Assembly: GCF_001522545.3 (NCBI RefSeq)
Contig: NC_031769.1
Location: 134,056,616-134,120,615, forward strand
Source: Parus major
Lineage: Eukaryota; Chordata; Aves; Passeriformes; Paridae
Direction: 5' to 3'
Length of the DNA stretch: 64,000 nt
This document shows, piece by piece, positions 26,642-40,000 of the stretch (within the stretch, counting starts at the first letter, position 1; every line of letters begins with the position of its first letter). The notes beneath the pieces are model-generated. The model worked only from the letters and a program-made list of their open reading frames with translations. It ran no database searches and had not been told where the DNA came from. Both the position numbers and the translations under genes were made by a program.

Positions 26642-26670
26642 TGTGCAAATGTGCAAAATGTGCAAATGTG
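26642..26670. repeat. Short tandem array, period 8-9
   Basis: Three to four units of gtgcaaat or gtgcaaaat lie head to tail. Confidence 0.8.
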
Positions 26671-26876
26671 ACTGTTTACCTGTACTGCTTTTGGAGTGGT
26701 TTGACTGTATTGATAAGGAGCTTAAGAAAATAATGCCTTTCTAGAACAATTTAAACAGCAGTAGTTTAAAATGGTAACATTTCCCAGTTTTTTTTAATTT
26801 CAGTATGTGGAAGCCTTTCTTAAGAGAGCATTGTGAATACAAGTCACGTCAAAATTGGTTGCACAATACCTAGTTT

Positions 26877-26900
26877 ATAGAAATATGCATAGAAATATGG
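26877..26900. repeat. 12-bp tandem duplication
   Basis: The unit atagaaatatgc is followed directly by atagaaatatgg. Confidence 0.8.
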
Positions 26901-27843
26901 AAAAAATCTATGCAATCACAGTTTTTTTTATTTTCCCAGAGAAAGAGAATTTGCAAAGATTCTGCTGTTAAATCATGACTGTTTAGCTAGACAAGGTAAC
27001 TGGCAGCTGCTCAGTATGTTCAACTAGTTAGTCAAAATACTCAGGGCATATTCTTGCACTCGATCAGTAAATATAATTTTATATTTGTGTAAAACATCAG
27101 CTTAAAAGTGTCTTATTGTGTCCTCTAATGTTTCCTAATGAACACCAGTAACTGAAACAGGTACCTGCTCTCTTGCACCATGCTTTGTCATGCACACCTG
27201 CTCTTGGAGATGCAGCCACCTGGTCAAGTAGAAATAGTTGTAGTGGCCAAATTTGTGGTGACTTTCATGTCATTAGTGGTAATATGAACTTCTACAGACA
27301 AAGGAATTAATTATTCACTTCACTGGAAATTTTACTGAAGGAATGCAGTGCTATATCCAGCGTGTTGTGCTGCTCTAGGCTGACCTGTCTTTTTGTGCAG
27401 GTGCAGGAGAGATTTGTGCCTCAGGCTGTGGAACATATACCTCTCCAGCTTCATGAGAGAGAGGAACTCTGCATTCAAGCTCAGACTGCATTCAATATTT
27501 GATGAATGAAAAGAAGTGCTATCAGCCCTTCAGATAGTTCTGAAATAATAATAATAATGCATCATGATGTTAGAATACCTTCCTCTTCATATTTGACAGA
27601 AAGTCATGGTAGATCAAATTGGTGATCGCACATGTAAGACCAATACTGATTTTTTAAATTTATTTTTGTGACTACAGACAGTCTGTGGCACAGACTATAC
27701 AATTACTCAAACCTTTCTCCTCTACTCTGAAGAAAATATTGTTGCAAAGCTGTTAACCAGGGAAAAATCAGTAATCCTTTCCCCTTTCATTTTCCTCACC
27801 AGACTGGATTTTCAGTGTATCCAAGGCCATCATATTTTTACAA

Positions 27844-27940
27844 TCATAGAATGGTAGAATCACTTATGTTGGAAAAGACCTTTAAGATTATCAGGTCCAA
27901 CAATTAACCCAGTGCTGCCAAGTCCACCACTAAACCATGG
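27844..27940 (-). mobile_element. CR1 LINE 3' tail, short, minus strand
   Basis: The plus strand reads tcatagaatggtagaatcac, then gttggaaaagacctttaaga, then ttatcaggtccaac and gccaagtccaccactaaacc near 27916. This is the antisense of a well-known avian CR1 tail. It is only about 100 bp long. Confidence 0.9.
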
Positions 27941-28645
27941 ACTCAGTTTGCTGACGTAATGTCCACAACAAGGAAAATGTTTGATACTCAGACAGACTGA
28001 CATGTGTTTCTGTGGAAACCATAATACTTAAGTTCAAATAAATTTGGAGTGGAAGTATAGCATTGCATTCCAGCTGAAGAACAGAATGGACCAAATAACT
28101 TGGTTTTTTTCAAATGCATATGTAAACATTTAATCCCATCTCTCTTAGGAAAGAATGTAAACATGATTTAAATTCTGTCCCTGCTGAAATTAGTGAAATA
28201 TAACCTATGATGTTATAACTCAGAATCAGATTTCATATCCCTAAATATGGATAATAAGTAAAATAAGTAATTTATCAGAATTATGAGTACACCAAACATA
28301 AAGAATCAGAAATTTCAGTCTGTGAAAGGCTTAAAAGATAAACTGAATTCAGGAAAAAACTGAGACATCTACAAAGCACATTGAGTATATAAAGACATGT
28401 AATCAGAGAAGGAAAGGAAAAAGAGAATAATATCTGTCTAGTAAAGAGAAATGGGAGCTGTGGGAAGAGTAGAAGGCGGTAATAGAGCTATGCACAGTGG
28501 GGGAGTGATTTTCAAGGATATTAGGTATTGACATCTGTTTTCCTTCCTCAACTAAAACAATAACACCTTAGTGAGTTTAGGGACAAGAAACAGATCTCTG
28601 TGAGTGTTATAAAAACAGCATTCATTGTTTGAAACCTATTTTCTC
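27941..28645. other. AT-rich unique DNA, nothing recognised
   Basis: No gene or repeat family is seen between the CR1 tail and the T16 tract. Confidence 0.6.
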
Positions 28646-28860
28646 TTTTTTTTTTTTTTTTCACAACATCTTTTTATTGTGCAGATTATTGTTACATGGA
28701 AAATTTAATACAGATTTAAACCAATAAATAAATTTTGAGCCACATTAGTCCAGTGGAATACTAGGGCTTCTACAAGGTAGTATATACATGTTTCCACATG
28801 GTCACCTCCTTTGGTAAAAGACAGGTCTTTATTTTGGATACCTAGACCTCTCTTGGATGT
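28646..28860 (-). pseudogene. Probable processed retrocopy, 3' UTR with poly(A) tail
   Basis: A T16 tract lies at 28646-28661. On the minus strand this is an A16 tail preceded, 11 nt upstream, by a canonical AATAAA signal (complement of 28673-28678). That signal-to-tail spacing fits a polyadenylated mRNA copied back into the genome. The sequence upstream on the minus strand (higher coordinates) looks like a 3' UTR, but I could not identify the parent gene, and no coding part is recognisable. The far boundary is a guess, and no target-site duplication was verified. A chance T-tract next to TTTATT is the alternative. Confidence 0.4.
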
Positions 28861-31484
28861 GGTCAAAGGTTATAGTAAAGCTATTTGAACAAAAAATGTC
28901 ACTGCTGTCACAGCAAAGCAATCAAATGCAGGGGAAAAGTCAGAAGAAAAGGGAAGCTGAAAAAACAAATATTAACATCAGTCAGAAAGCTGATCTTCTC
29001 AGCACAAATAGATTTTTTTTCTGCTGCTATCTTTCAATTGGTATTTAGGAAAAAAAAATTAGTATTTTTTATAATAGTAAATTTATTTGTTTTTCAATTC
29101 TACCACTGTATGACAGGACATGGAGTTAGAAAAGAAACACTGATTTGGTTGAAAAAAATTTTATTGAAAATAATTTTCAATCACAAAAACCTCTTTTATA
29201 ATAAAAGTAATCAAGAATTATTGAAGCCCTCAAAAAAAAAAAATTCAAAAGAAACGTCCTTTATATACCTTAAATTAAAATAAAAACTGTACATTTTCTT
29301 AACTTAGATACTTATCTTTCTTAACTTCAATGAACTTTCTTCTGGTTTTGGGTATTAAAAATTTAATATCTATTATCATAATAAGAAATTAAAATCTAAG
29401 TTATTCTACATCCAAACTGAACGGCCCAATGCATTCCTTTTAGAGTAGTGGTGATGTCTCTCTTATTCTCCACTCATGTAAAGAGCCAATAGATTTATTG
29501 CTTTACCTGTTATCCTATTTCCTCTCCATCCTGACTGTCACTGGTATGTGTGTTTTCATCTTTGCTGGTCTCTCATTTTTGTGCAGTGATAAGCTTCTGT
29601 GGGTAATTATGCAATTATTCAGTAATGAAGGTGTTCTGAGAAATCACTTTTAATCTAGGTGTCTGAAGGAGGTCTGTTGCTCATCCCACATCTTGATGAT
29701 ATGTAACTGGCAAACACAGAATAAATCACAAAGAAAAGACAGAAGAAAAAATAGACAAATAAGATCTTAGTCGGAAAATTGATTTCTATGGGGATAAAAA
29801 TATTTTTAGGCCAGGGAAATAAGACATGAGACCTAACTGAAGAGCTGGAGGTCTTGGGAAGTCAACCTGAGTGTTATTCATCTCAAAGGAAATGCAACAA
29901 TTCCAACAGAAAGAGGGGATGTCTCTGCATAGAGTGTTTAATGATCTTAGAATGCTGCCAAAGAAAAGCATGAAAACTAAAATAACATGGCCTTTCAGAG
30001 TGAACAGCTCTTCTTTGAATACTCCCATAGTACAAGAAGTGTAAGTCAAATAAAATAATACATTTAAGAAACTGCAGAATTAGCAAAGATTTTTCATCTG
30101 TGTACCAAGTGGTTTCTTTATTCAGCCAGGTCTCTAAACATGACTCAGTCCCTGTAGACATGACAGAATGGAGGAACTGCTAAGTGAGCTGCTAAGTGTG
30201 ACAGTGTGCTACAACCAAAGAAAAAATGGAAATATTTTGTGCACAAAAACTGCTCTTGCTAGAAAAACACAAAATGAATAATGTAAAACTGGAAAACAGT
30301 CAGGTTTTCTATGGGAAGCTGATGTCTCTGTTAATCTGAAATAGTGTATGAGAAAGATCACAGACAATACATCTTAAAATATTATGTTTAAAAAAACATA
30401 TTCATAAAAAATGTTACCTTAAGGTGGGAAAGTAAAAATCCATAGGGAAATAAGCTTTTAATATTAAAAAATAACTTCTATGCAAATTATTAAAACTGGG
30501 CCTGAGTCTTCATTTTGCTTTTCCAAGAATTATAAAATTTAAGAGCATTGCTTCATACAGATAATATATAGCTCTTTCTTTTGAGTGTTACATAAATATT
30601 ACAACGTATTTGCACAGAAAGAAAAAAAAAATGGAAGTATTTAAATATTCTGATAAAATTGATAATGCCTTTTTTCTCCCAACCAGACATAGTGGAGAAT
30701 ATGTATAAGAGATATCTCAAATCTATAGGAACTGTTGATACCACATCTTTCACTTTCTTCTGCTCAGTTATTTTAATAATATCCTGAACATGCATTCTCA
30801 TTCCCTTTCTAGACTTAAACATTAGCACATTAAACCATTAGAAGACTGAAGGTTCTGCCACCGTTGAGAGTTTAGTTTTTACCAAAATATTCTTTCCCCC
30901 TCTCCCCCTGTCCCCTGTTCTTATTTACAGGAGGGAGGAGCAGACCAAAAGAGATATGAGAATCAAGAGCACTAGCACTGTCTCTTACTGTTCTGACACC
31001 TGGATATTTTAAGTCAGACACTTAAAAAAAATGTGTAAAACCACTACATGCTAGTAATAACAGAATGATTTTTTTGTTGTTGTTTTAAAGTCTAGAACCT
31101 TTAAAAATCATATATAAGTAGATATTTGTTAGATGCTAGTTCTCTGTTATCCTATTTGATTCAGTTGCTAAAAAAAAACCCAAACAACAAAACAACAACA
31201 AAAAAGTAAAATTTTGGGACCATAACTTTATCAGTGATCTTGTGCAACCCTTTTTTTTTAAGCAGAAAAGGATTAAAACAATTTTCCTACTTAGAGCCTC
31301 ATCTTTTTTCCCTACATTTTACAGCTGATGTTCACAACTTCTTCTGAAGCTCTCACTCATGTACCTCCTTCTTCTATACACACATTCCCCAGCAGCCTTC
31401 AGCAGTACAAAATGGAAGTCACACCACCCCACAGCATTTACAGAAGTTTGCAGTATTTAACAATTTTGTTTTATTCTTTATTCT
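28861..31484. other. AT-rich unique DNA, no gene
   Basis: A 132-codon open frame on the plus strand (28885-29283) is extremely rich in Lys, Phe and Ile, as expected from translating A/T-rich noncoding DNA, and has no domain. Nothing else is recognised. Confidence 0.55.
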
Positions 31485-31803
31485 TCAGCAATTTATAGTG
31501 ACCTTGAATGTAAAAGAAAAAGATGGTCCCGTGGGACATGGTGCTGCAATTGCTCCTCTGCCCACTCTGATGTGGTGGGGGAAGGTCCGTGGTGTGGAGC
31601 TTTCCACACCCCAGGGTGCAGAGGATTGATAAAGCAGGAGTTGCTCTGGCCTTTCTCTCGCTGAATACAGCTCATTCATCCTCCATGAGAAGAGTTTTTG
31701 CCCTTCTGCCAGTGTCTGAAATGCAGCAGTAAATTTGTGTCTGTTCAATGATGGATGGAGGTCAAAGTCTCTTTGTTTCAATAAGGCTTGTTTCAACAAG
31801 CCT
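31485..31803. other. GC-richer unassigned block
   Basis: This stretch of about 300 bp is richer in G+C than its neighbours and is open for 104 codons on the minus strand. The protein shows no domain I know. The right edge holds a stem-loop with 8-bp arms (aggcttgt, 31784-31791, and its complement 31796-31803). It could be an old repeat fragment, an exon of an unknown transcript or chance. I cannot decide. Confidence 0.3.
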
Positions 31804-34339
31804 AGTTTATAAATATCAAAATTTACATAAGTGGCAACTCATCTGACATTCTGATGTTTACTTATTTCACTTACTCAAAAGAAGACTTTCTTCATTCTCT
31901 TTCTGGATCACTCCTAATTTTTGCATCTGACACAATGGGAACATGTACTGATTTTGTTTGAAGATGTGGGGGAAACTTGTACTCCTACTCATTACCGAGG
32001 AGCCTGCTGACTATTTCTAGCCCAGCACACCTTTACCTCTTCAGAGTTAAACCTCAAAATAATACAGTCCTTCCTATCAAAAAATCCTCCCTGTCAAACC
32101 ATTTAAAACATATCCTTGTGACCAGACAGATGCAGAACAGCAGTAGAAAAATAAATCATTTCAATTATGCTCAAGACATTCAAGTCAGTGGTGAATAATG
32201 CAATACCTGAATATTTCCTCCTCTTTGATTACATGGAAAATATCTGTTCAGTATTTCTGGTTTGCTTTAATGATTCAGCTGGAGCCCAAAATATGCCAAC
32301 ACCACACCTGCTATGTCTACTGCTCAAACACTTTCCAATTTTCATCAGTTAGCAAAACAAACCACCCAATTCATACCATGTTCCTGGAAACAGTACAAAC
32401 CACGGTATTGAGGATTTTTTTTACCTTTACATCCTCATGTGCCATCTGCTCAATGTGCAAAGCTGTGTGTTGGAGAGGGGACCTCATAGTTAAAGGGAAA
32501 TTCAGAGCTAGGTGTAGTGCTGCAGTCTTGAAAAGGAATTGGCCCTGAATTTAGACAGAAGGAAATTAGTCTCAGTGACCGAGACACCTCCCAGTCTTTG
32601 TCTGGAAGGGTGAAAAAGGACACTGTGTCATCCTTTGGTTTTTAAAAAGAAGGCTTTTAGTGAAGAATGGTGGAGATGAAAGGAAACTTAAGAAAGCAGA
32701 AAACATGAGCTATGAGCATATGAGATGCTGACTGGAAGAGGTGTAAAAAAAAGTAAAGTAGAAGTCTTCTATATAGTCTACTTCTATAAAGTAGAACTCT
32801 CCCCAAGAAAACAGGATTTGGACAAAAAATTTTAATCATTTAATGTTTATTTTGTTTGCTTGGTTTTGGTCTCGAAATATATACCCAAAAGTGGCTTTTG
32901 TACTCAGTTTTGGTACCAAGAGTAAGCCTGTGTTTTAAGCACAAGCTTCAATGAAGAAACTCTGAGTTTGTTTTGTTATTGGAAGATGTGAAAAGTTTTG
33001 GAAAAATACGAGAAATTTCATGGTCAAAAGAAAAAAAAAAGTTGAAAAACAAAGTGCAACATGAAACCTGATTATTTTACAGGTGTTATTGGAGCAAAGC
33101 TTAGGATAAAAACTAGAAGTTTTCTGAAATGGACCAAAAGCTGGATATGATCAATTATAGCTTTGTTAGACCAGATGCTACAAAATGTTCATTTTACAGA
33201 GCTATTTTGTAAAACTCCTATTTTCCTCATGGCAAAATTTGTCAAAGAGATGAAAGACTGAATAACAAACCAAAGATTTTCCTAATAAACAGGCAAGAGA
33301 CATGGGAAACAGCACAATGTGAAGCCTTCTAACAGATATTACTTGTACCAAAGATTAAAAGAACTTTAAAAGATTATAAGGTGACAAACCCCAGCGTGAA
33401 GTGAATAATCACGATGAAGAACAGATTAAAAATTTGAATTTTAGTAATTTATCTGAATTTTCCATCCATGAAAATGGTATTAAATATATTCTCCAAAAGA
33501 ATTTTGTAACAGGATCTATACAGTATTCATGGCAAGGAAAACCTAAAGAGGAATCTTTTCATTGTCAATTTCTTCTCACAAATGCAACACCAGAATAAAC
33601 ACATGGTGTCTATATATTCAGGCTAACATGTAGCAATACATTATCTATGATATTATTTCTGAAGGTACATAAAAAGCACATTACTGAATTTGACTGATTT
33701 TCTAGCAGCATGGAACCAAAAAAAAAAAAATAAATATTAAACTATGAGTGAAGCTAACATCTGAAGACAGATAAGACTAAAGAGAAACTCCTAAAGGCTC
33801 ACAGTTTACAAATGGACTCACTAAGGCAGTCCCAAAAAGTGAACAAACCCAACCCTGCTGTGAAGTGATGTCTGCACAGTACCTGAACCATGGGAATTCT
33901 GTGTGGAGTTAAGGTATCAAATTAAAGCTACATCAGGTTTTATTAGAGCCATAATAAGTACTATTTTATCTTGGTACTTTAAAGACACTTTTATTTTGTT
34001 TTAAGTACACCACAGGACATCTAATTCAATATTTATTGAGAGTGTCACAAATAATATATGAAACAACAGTTCCTAAGGATTTGTGTAATGTTTAGTGACA
34101 ACTCTAGATTGTAATCAAGGTCATATGCCTACCTTCCTTGTTCTCTTTTGTCACTCACTATTTCAACATTCCTTTTCCCTTCAATGACACTGAAATTAGC
34201 CTATAATTAGAAGTACCAGGAAAACTTTCTATTCCATTCACTTTTATCCACAACATTTGGAAATTTTAGACAGATTAGGCAGCTCCTTGTAGCAACAAGT
34301 AAAAGAGCTTTTATTATATTTTTTAAAGATGAGAAGCAA

Positions 34340-34440
34340 AAAAAAAAAAAAAATTAATGCAGTTAATTAATGCATATATATATAATTAATATATATATAA
34401 TATTATAATTAATGCATAAGTTTAATGCATATATATATGT
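34340..34440. repeat. A-tract and TA-rich low-complexity block
   Basis: An A homopolymer is followed by repeated aattaatgca and (TA)n words, with several copies of ttaatgcatatata-like units. Confidence 0.85.
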
Positions 34441-36641
34441 GCAGTTGGATACAAAGGAAAATAGATATGAGGTACAGTCCTCCAACTATTTTGAGACACT
34501 TCAACCTGTGGTTTGACTCTGCTTTCTACAAGAATCATGTAAGAAGATGTTGGCAATTTGGTTTTACTCTTTGCCTTTGGACTGATTTTAATTATCAACC
34601 ACTGATATAAAAAATGTTGAAAGAGGCCCTGTTGTCCTGTGGAAAGGATAAATGGACAAAGGAACAAGAGAGAAGGAACCTTAGGAACCATCACAGATAA
34701 TTAATCCCCTCTGAAGCAACAAGAAACTTACAGCCATTAATGTCAGTGCAGAAAGACCAGTGTCCTGGTCAAGGAGACAGTGACTGAGGTTGTTTTTAAC
34801 AAAACACCATGTGCAAGATACAATAATGGTAAATACAAATCACCAATGAGGGGTTTTCTGCTTTGTGCCAGGCACCAAAGAGCTTCTACACATCCAGCAT
34901 AAATGAACACTGCTTTAGTTGTTTGGTTTTTTTAAAAAGTCTCTGCAATTCAAGTGATGTCTCCATAATAACACAGAACCTGTTTGTCCTTATGGGATAA
35001 GAATGTACCTCTCTTTGTTGGAAACTTCTGGCTTCTTTTTCCTTTCCTCTATTTAAAGAAAGTGAATAAGGCTTGTGGGAAAAATAACACTGTACAATTA
35101 TGTAATTGAGGTGAATTCAAGAATTATTCTTTTTACTACCATATTATGCATTGGTAAATTGGGTAAAATGAGTTAATATTGTGAGAGTGTTTTGAGCTGG
35201 GCCTCAGTATGGTAATGTTCCTTCAATGTCTGCTATGTTTTTCACAGGAAATATAAGTTGTGATACAGAATATTCATTCTCATAAGTTTGTATTTTACCA
35301 GAGATTAGGTTTTGATTTATGAGAGAAAACAGGAGAAAAATGTTCCTTGAACATTGAATTTATGTATTAATATTACTATATTTTTTCAAAGCATATTGTT
35401 TCATGTGACATTTAAAAAAAATAAGGGAAATTCAGCACTACTTACTTATTAAAGGTAGGATAGGCTTTGTTATGCCACTTGAGGGGTTAATCATTTTAAG
35501 CTTAGATTGCACTCCTTGCATGATCAACATTTCAAATCAGTGTTTGTTGTGACTGTATAAAAGTTTATATTGCTTGCATGTAAGTTTTGCATATGATTTT
35601 ACTAGAACATTTGGCTACATTGATAAAATTGGATTCATTTCTTTTAAGTACTTTTAAAAACAGGAAAAAAATAAATCTTTGATTTCCAGAAAATTGCTTT
35701 TACATGAACTACTATGAAGAATTATTGACTTGCAGGCTTCATAATTAAAGTCTTCATAATCTTTATTTATACATTTGTTTCAACATTGTATTTTTTTAGA
35801 AGCATTTAATTTTTTTTGCTAGCACAAAAATTAGTTAGCAAGTGACAATAATTTCTTCTTTACAATATTTTTACACTGTAATTTTTCATTTGTGACTATA
35901 TAATACTTATTTACAAATTGAAGACCAATATAGCAAAGTAAGAGACTGAGATTCATCCAAGAAGCTGAACTATTCTGTGTTAAAATTCTCATTAACAATT
36001 CATTGATTTCTTTGAACAAATTATTCTCTTCACTATTTTTTCCTGCTTAAACTTTCCTCAGAGGTCTTCTATGAACTTAAGCATTGTAATAATTCCTTGT
36101 CTGCAAGTGCATTGCAAGAAGAATGCATTCTGTTGCTTGCTGCCAAAACCTACTGTTCGTGTAGCCAGTAGTTATCTAAGTCATTTTATCTATTGGTTGA
36201 CAGAATGGCCTTTCTTATATATAATTCACTGCTGAAATATAATTAAATCAACTAAACTTGTTTCATGAAAAGATTTAAAAGTACTATTAGCCTCAAACTG
36301 GTTTTTTATGAACATAGCAAGACTTAGGCCTCATAAATTATTGATGAGAAACAAACTGATGACATAAAGGGCCACCTAGTTCATTGAAATGTTTGTGAAA
36401 AAGTTTTTACACCTCTAGTAATTTTAATTGAGGGGAAATTGAAAAATATAGAGAGATAATAATAAAAAAAGCAAAAAAAGGCTTTTCTATTCTCCAATGA
36501 AACTATTTAAATTCTATATTGAATAAGCTTTTTTTTCTGAAAGAGATTTTAATTTTTCAACAGTTTGAAATTATTTTATAAGGGCTAACGTAATTCAATA
36601 AAGCAACAAAATATTAAAAAGTCAAACATATTCTTTGTCCT

Positions 36642-37052
36642 ATGATAAAGGTAGGCTGTCAACCAACTTTCCTACTTGGCCCCCTCAAAGCAATGCACTT
36701 TTTCCCTGAATTCTGCTTCTGTACAGCAACATTTCACTTCCCTGTGGTGAAATTCTCTGACCCAAACTTTTCTTTATCAAAACAGAAACCAATAATTAAT
36801 GTTCCCATGACATGTCAGAGGTGCAATTTCCTTGCACTGCTCTGTGAAGCAAAAGTAGAGTGGCTGACTGATTCCCCTCCTAGGAGCTGGAAAGCAGAGT
36901 TAATGCAGCACCTGGACTGGCACAGGTTGGAGGGGCTGCCTGATGCAGTGGAATTCATCCCTTACCCAAAGACACTTTGCTCAGCTTGTTCAGAAGCACA
37001 CACTACTTTTCAGTCCTTTAGGAAATCAGGTATTTTCCTGTATTTCAGATGA
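36642..37052 (+). other. 136-codon open frame, doubtful
   Basis: This is an open frame in a patch that is GC-richer than its neighbours (most clearly 36840-37000). The predicted protein is Cys- and Pro-containing, with no signal peptide, membrane segment or domain that I recognise. A run of ttttcctgtatttcag near its end would serve as a splice acceptor, which argues against a simple terminal exon. It has no recognised homologue from memory. Most likely it is chance or part of a noncoding transcript. Confidence 0.12.
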
Positions 37053-40000
37053 TAACCTATAGAAATTGAAGAGTATGATTTTTTAGCACAATCTATAGAA
37101 TTCAAGACAGAAATAATAAAAGAAACCAAACATTTTTAGTACTGTCTCCTAACTGTGTACCTATTTTGAAATTTTTTGAGTATTTTCCTCTTTCCATAAA
37201 TTCACAGCATTCAAAGAAAGAAATTTTAAATTTCCCAGATCAGCATCTTCCTTCAGCTATTTTAGCTTTGAGATAAATGTCCCTACATGGATTTTTCTTC
37301 CATGAATTTTTCTGATCGCTTTTATATTGCTGATAATCTTCAAATTTTCAGAGACTTCTGTGGCATAATTCCCAGTATGCAAAAAGTATTTAATCTTCTT
37401 GCTTTGAACTTGTCACTTCTTTGTGCTATTTGATTGCTCACTAATTGTTTTGTGACTCCATGTCACACAAACTTTTGTGCATACCATCATGACTTTCTCC
37501 TTATGTCACTTTGTGATGTGGAATAATCATCGTCTGCTCAGCTGTTTCTGAGAAAGAGATGGATATTTGATCATCCTGTCATTTTATTTTTCAAATTTGG
37601 TTAATTTTTTTTCTGATAAGACAGTTATTTGAGTAGACAGTGGTCAAGAAATGGACCCTGATTTTTATTATGTTCTATTGATCTTCATGATTTTATTATC
37701 CAGAATTACAGAAACTTGTTCAACTAATTACCTTCATATTTTTTGTAAGAATACCTCTTGTACAGAAAATAAACAATACAGAAACTGGTGAAGAGCTTAG
37801 AAAATAGAGATGAGAATTTGAGTGGAGTCTGCATGACTAATAACAAGAAACTAAGCAAATCTGTATTCTATACAAATGACATCAATGCTGAAAGAGCAGA
37901 ATCTGAGATCAGAGAAAAAGCTGATGCTTTTTTTGACAGGTCTTAGTGAACATGTAAAGCACTCGAGTATCAGTATTAATACAAACTTTTAAAACAGAGG
38001 GCTAAATTAATGTTTCATGGTGCTTTTTTTAATGGTGAATAAATGGGTTCAGCAACTACTTATATCTACTTGAAATGACTAAAATGAGAAAGAAGTAAAA
38101 CTTTAATTTTCAGAAGGATAAACTTTTACTCCTTTTCTTATTTGCCAAATTTGTTATAGCCTCTGATGAATTCATGGATGTTTTATTGCTTCCACTGTCC
38201 ATCCAGCATTTAAATTACTATGTGATCCTCTGTGGTATCTATAGAGGGAGCTAAATGCAAGGCCTCTCCTAGTGTGCCCTTGCTGGGACCTTCATTCTAG
38301 CAATTGCAGGATCCCAGATTGTGTCTTTGATCCATCCATTTCATCAATTAAACAGCTGAAGACATCAGTTCCATATGTTGAAGTACCCCCTCAGTATTTG
38401 GATAAGCTGATTCTTCCCAGCTTCTTCTCTTAAAGTATCTGTTTTCCTTTTTCTTTTTCTAGGTTCCAAGTTCTAAACACAGGCAGGTTTTTTTTTTCCC
38501 TAAACCACATATGGAAAAGATAGTGAAACTGCTTTCTCCTCTTCATGTGACAGACTTTTAGTTATGCCTGTATCTTTTGACATCCAGAGTCAGGAATTGA
38601 GAAGTAATCTTAGGAAGTGGAGATTAGCACAAAATAGTTCTTCAAGCATGTGGCAGTGGCACCAGTAAATGTACCTCAGACCCTTAAAGTAGGGTTTTTT
38701 AATGTTGCTTTTCCTAGAATAAATAGAGGAAATTGGAGATCATTTACATTGAGATTTATGAGGTAAGATAGGGAGCTGTACAGAGAAAGGTACCAGAAAA
38801 CCTATCAGGAAGTCCCTCTGGACAAACTCACTTGCTGGAGAAAATAATTTGGATTTAGCTTGTAATTAATTTCATGCTTCTTTCTTCTGTGGTATGATCC
38901 CAGAATTCAGAAATACATGTGAAATCAAGGGACCATGCAGTGTTTTGTACAGGTGAGGCATAGATCAGTGCATCCCTAGTTTAGAAAATTATAGCTATTT
39001 CTTGTTTATCTGTTACAAAATCAAAGACCAAGTCTGTGCAGCATCTGATTTTGGTGTAAATTTCTAGGCTATGTAAGGCTTTAATTCTACCAGTACAAAT
39101 GAAAATGAACTTTGGGGATTCAGTTTGCTGTGTTCCTTCCCATTCACAGTCTGTGTTTTTCCAAACTTCCATCAGGGATGCAAATTTGTTTTAATTGATG
39201 CAGTTTGTGTCTTCTGTTCACGATAACACTCATTGTGAATCTGCTTGCCAATCAAAAAGATCATAAAAGACCACAATGGAAAATTTACTAAGAATAACCA
39301 GCCACTTCTGCAACTAATATCAGTAGCATTTTCCTATTACATATGCTTCCTCATGGTGAAATAAAAAGCCACAGGAAAAATTGTTAGGATCATAAACACC
39401 AAGAAAAATTTTTAGAAGTTCAGATAAAAAGGAGCATATTGTTCATGTATAGAACATAGTGGTAAAATGAAATGAAAAGTAAACCAAAAGAAGCGAGATT
39501 ATTGGTAAACCTGACCCACAGTATATAAAGAAATAGAGTAATTGAAACTTTTCAAGTGATTAGATAGCACACTAAAACCTAAGTTCACAGCTCACTTAGA
39601 AATAAGAAGGCTGATAAGATTAGGCAACATTTAAAGCTTTATTTATTTTTCACCTCTTTCATATATATTTTAATGTTGTATGAAAGCGAATACATTTCAC
39701 TCATTTTGTGGTAATTTCTTTGCTGTGAAATGGTAATTTTGAGAAGACTATTGCCTTCCAGGAATATTTTTAATGAAATGATGGCACAAGTGTATCCTCT
39801 GTCTAAATAACTGCCATGGAGTCTGGTGTTACATTGAAAAGCAGTTTTACAAGTTTTGCTTTCATTACAGGTGTGCAAAATACTGGTCTATATCCTCCTG
39901 TGCATGATATCAAATTTTTGATGTAGTTCTAGCATGTGACAAGTTAAAGCAAAAATATTTTCACCTGAGGGAAGAAGTCTTTTCCCCTTTTCCTAAGTGC

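Larger units (their letters stand above)
22576..27843. other. AT-rich unique DNA, no gene
   Basis: No supported gene lies here. A perfect hairpin with 11-bp arms lies at 24927-24955. Short tandem arrays lie at 26642-26670 (gtgcaaaat-type units) and 26877-26900 (two 12-bp units). Antisense-overlapping open frames near 25.2-25.5 kb (about 100 and 74 codons) have no recognisable domain. Confidence 0.6.

Noticed and set aside
28885..29283. 132-codon plus-strand frame
   Set aside because: Very Lys/Phe/Ile-rich, with runs of A-derived Lys. No domain, consistent with A-rich noncoding DNA.
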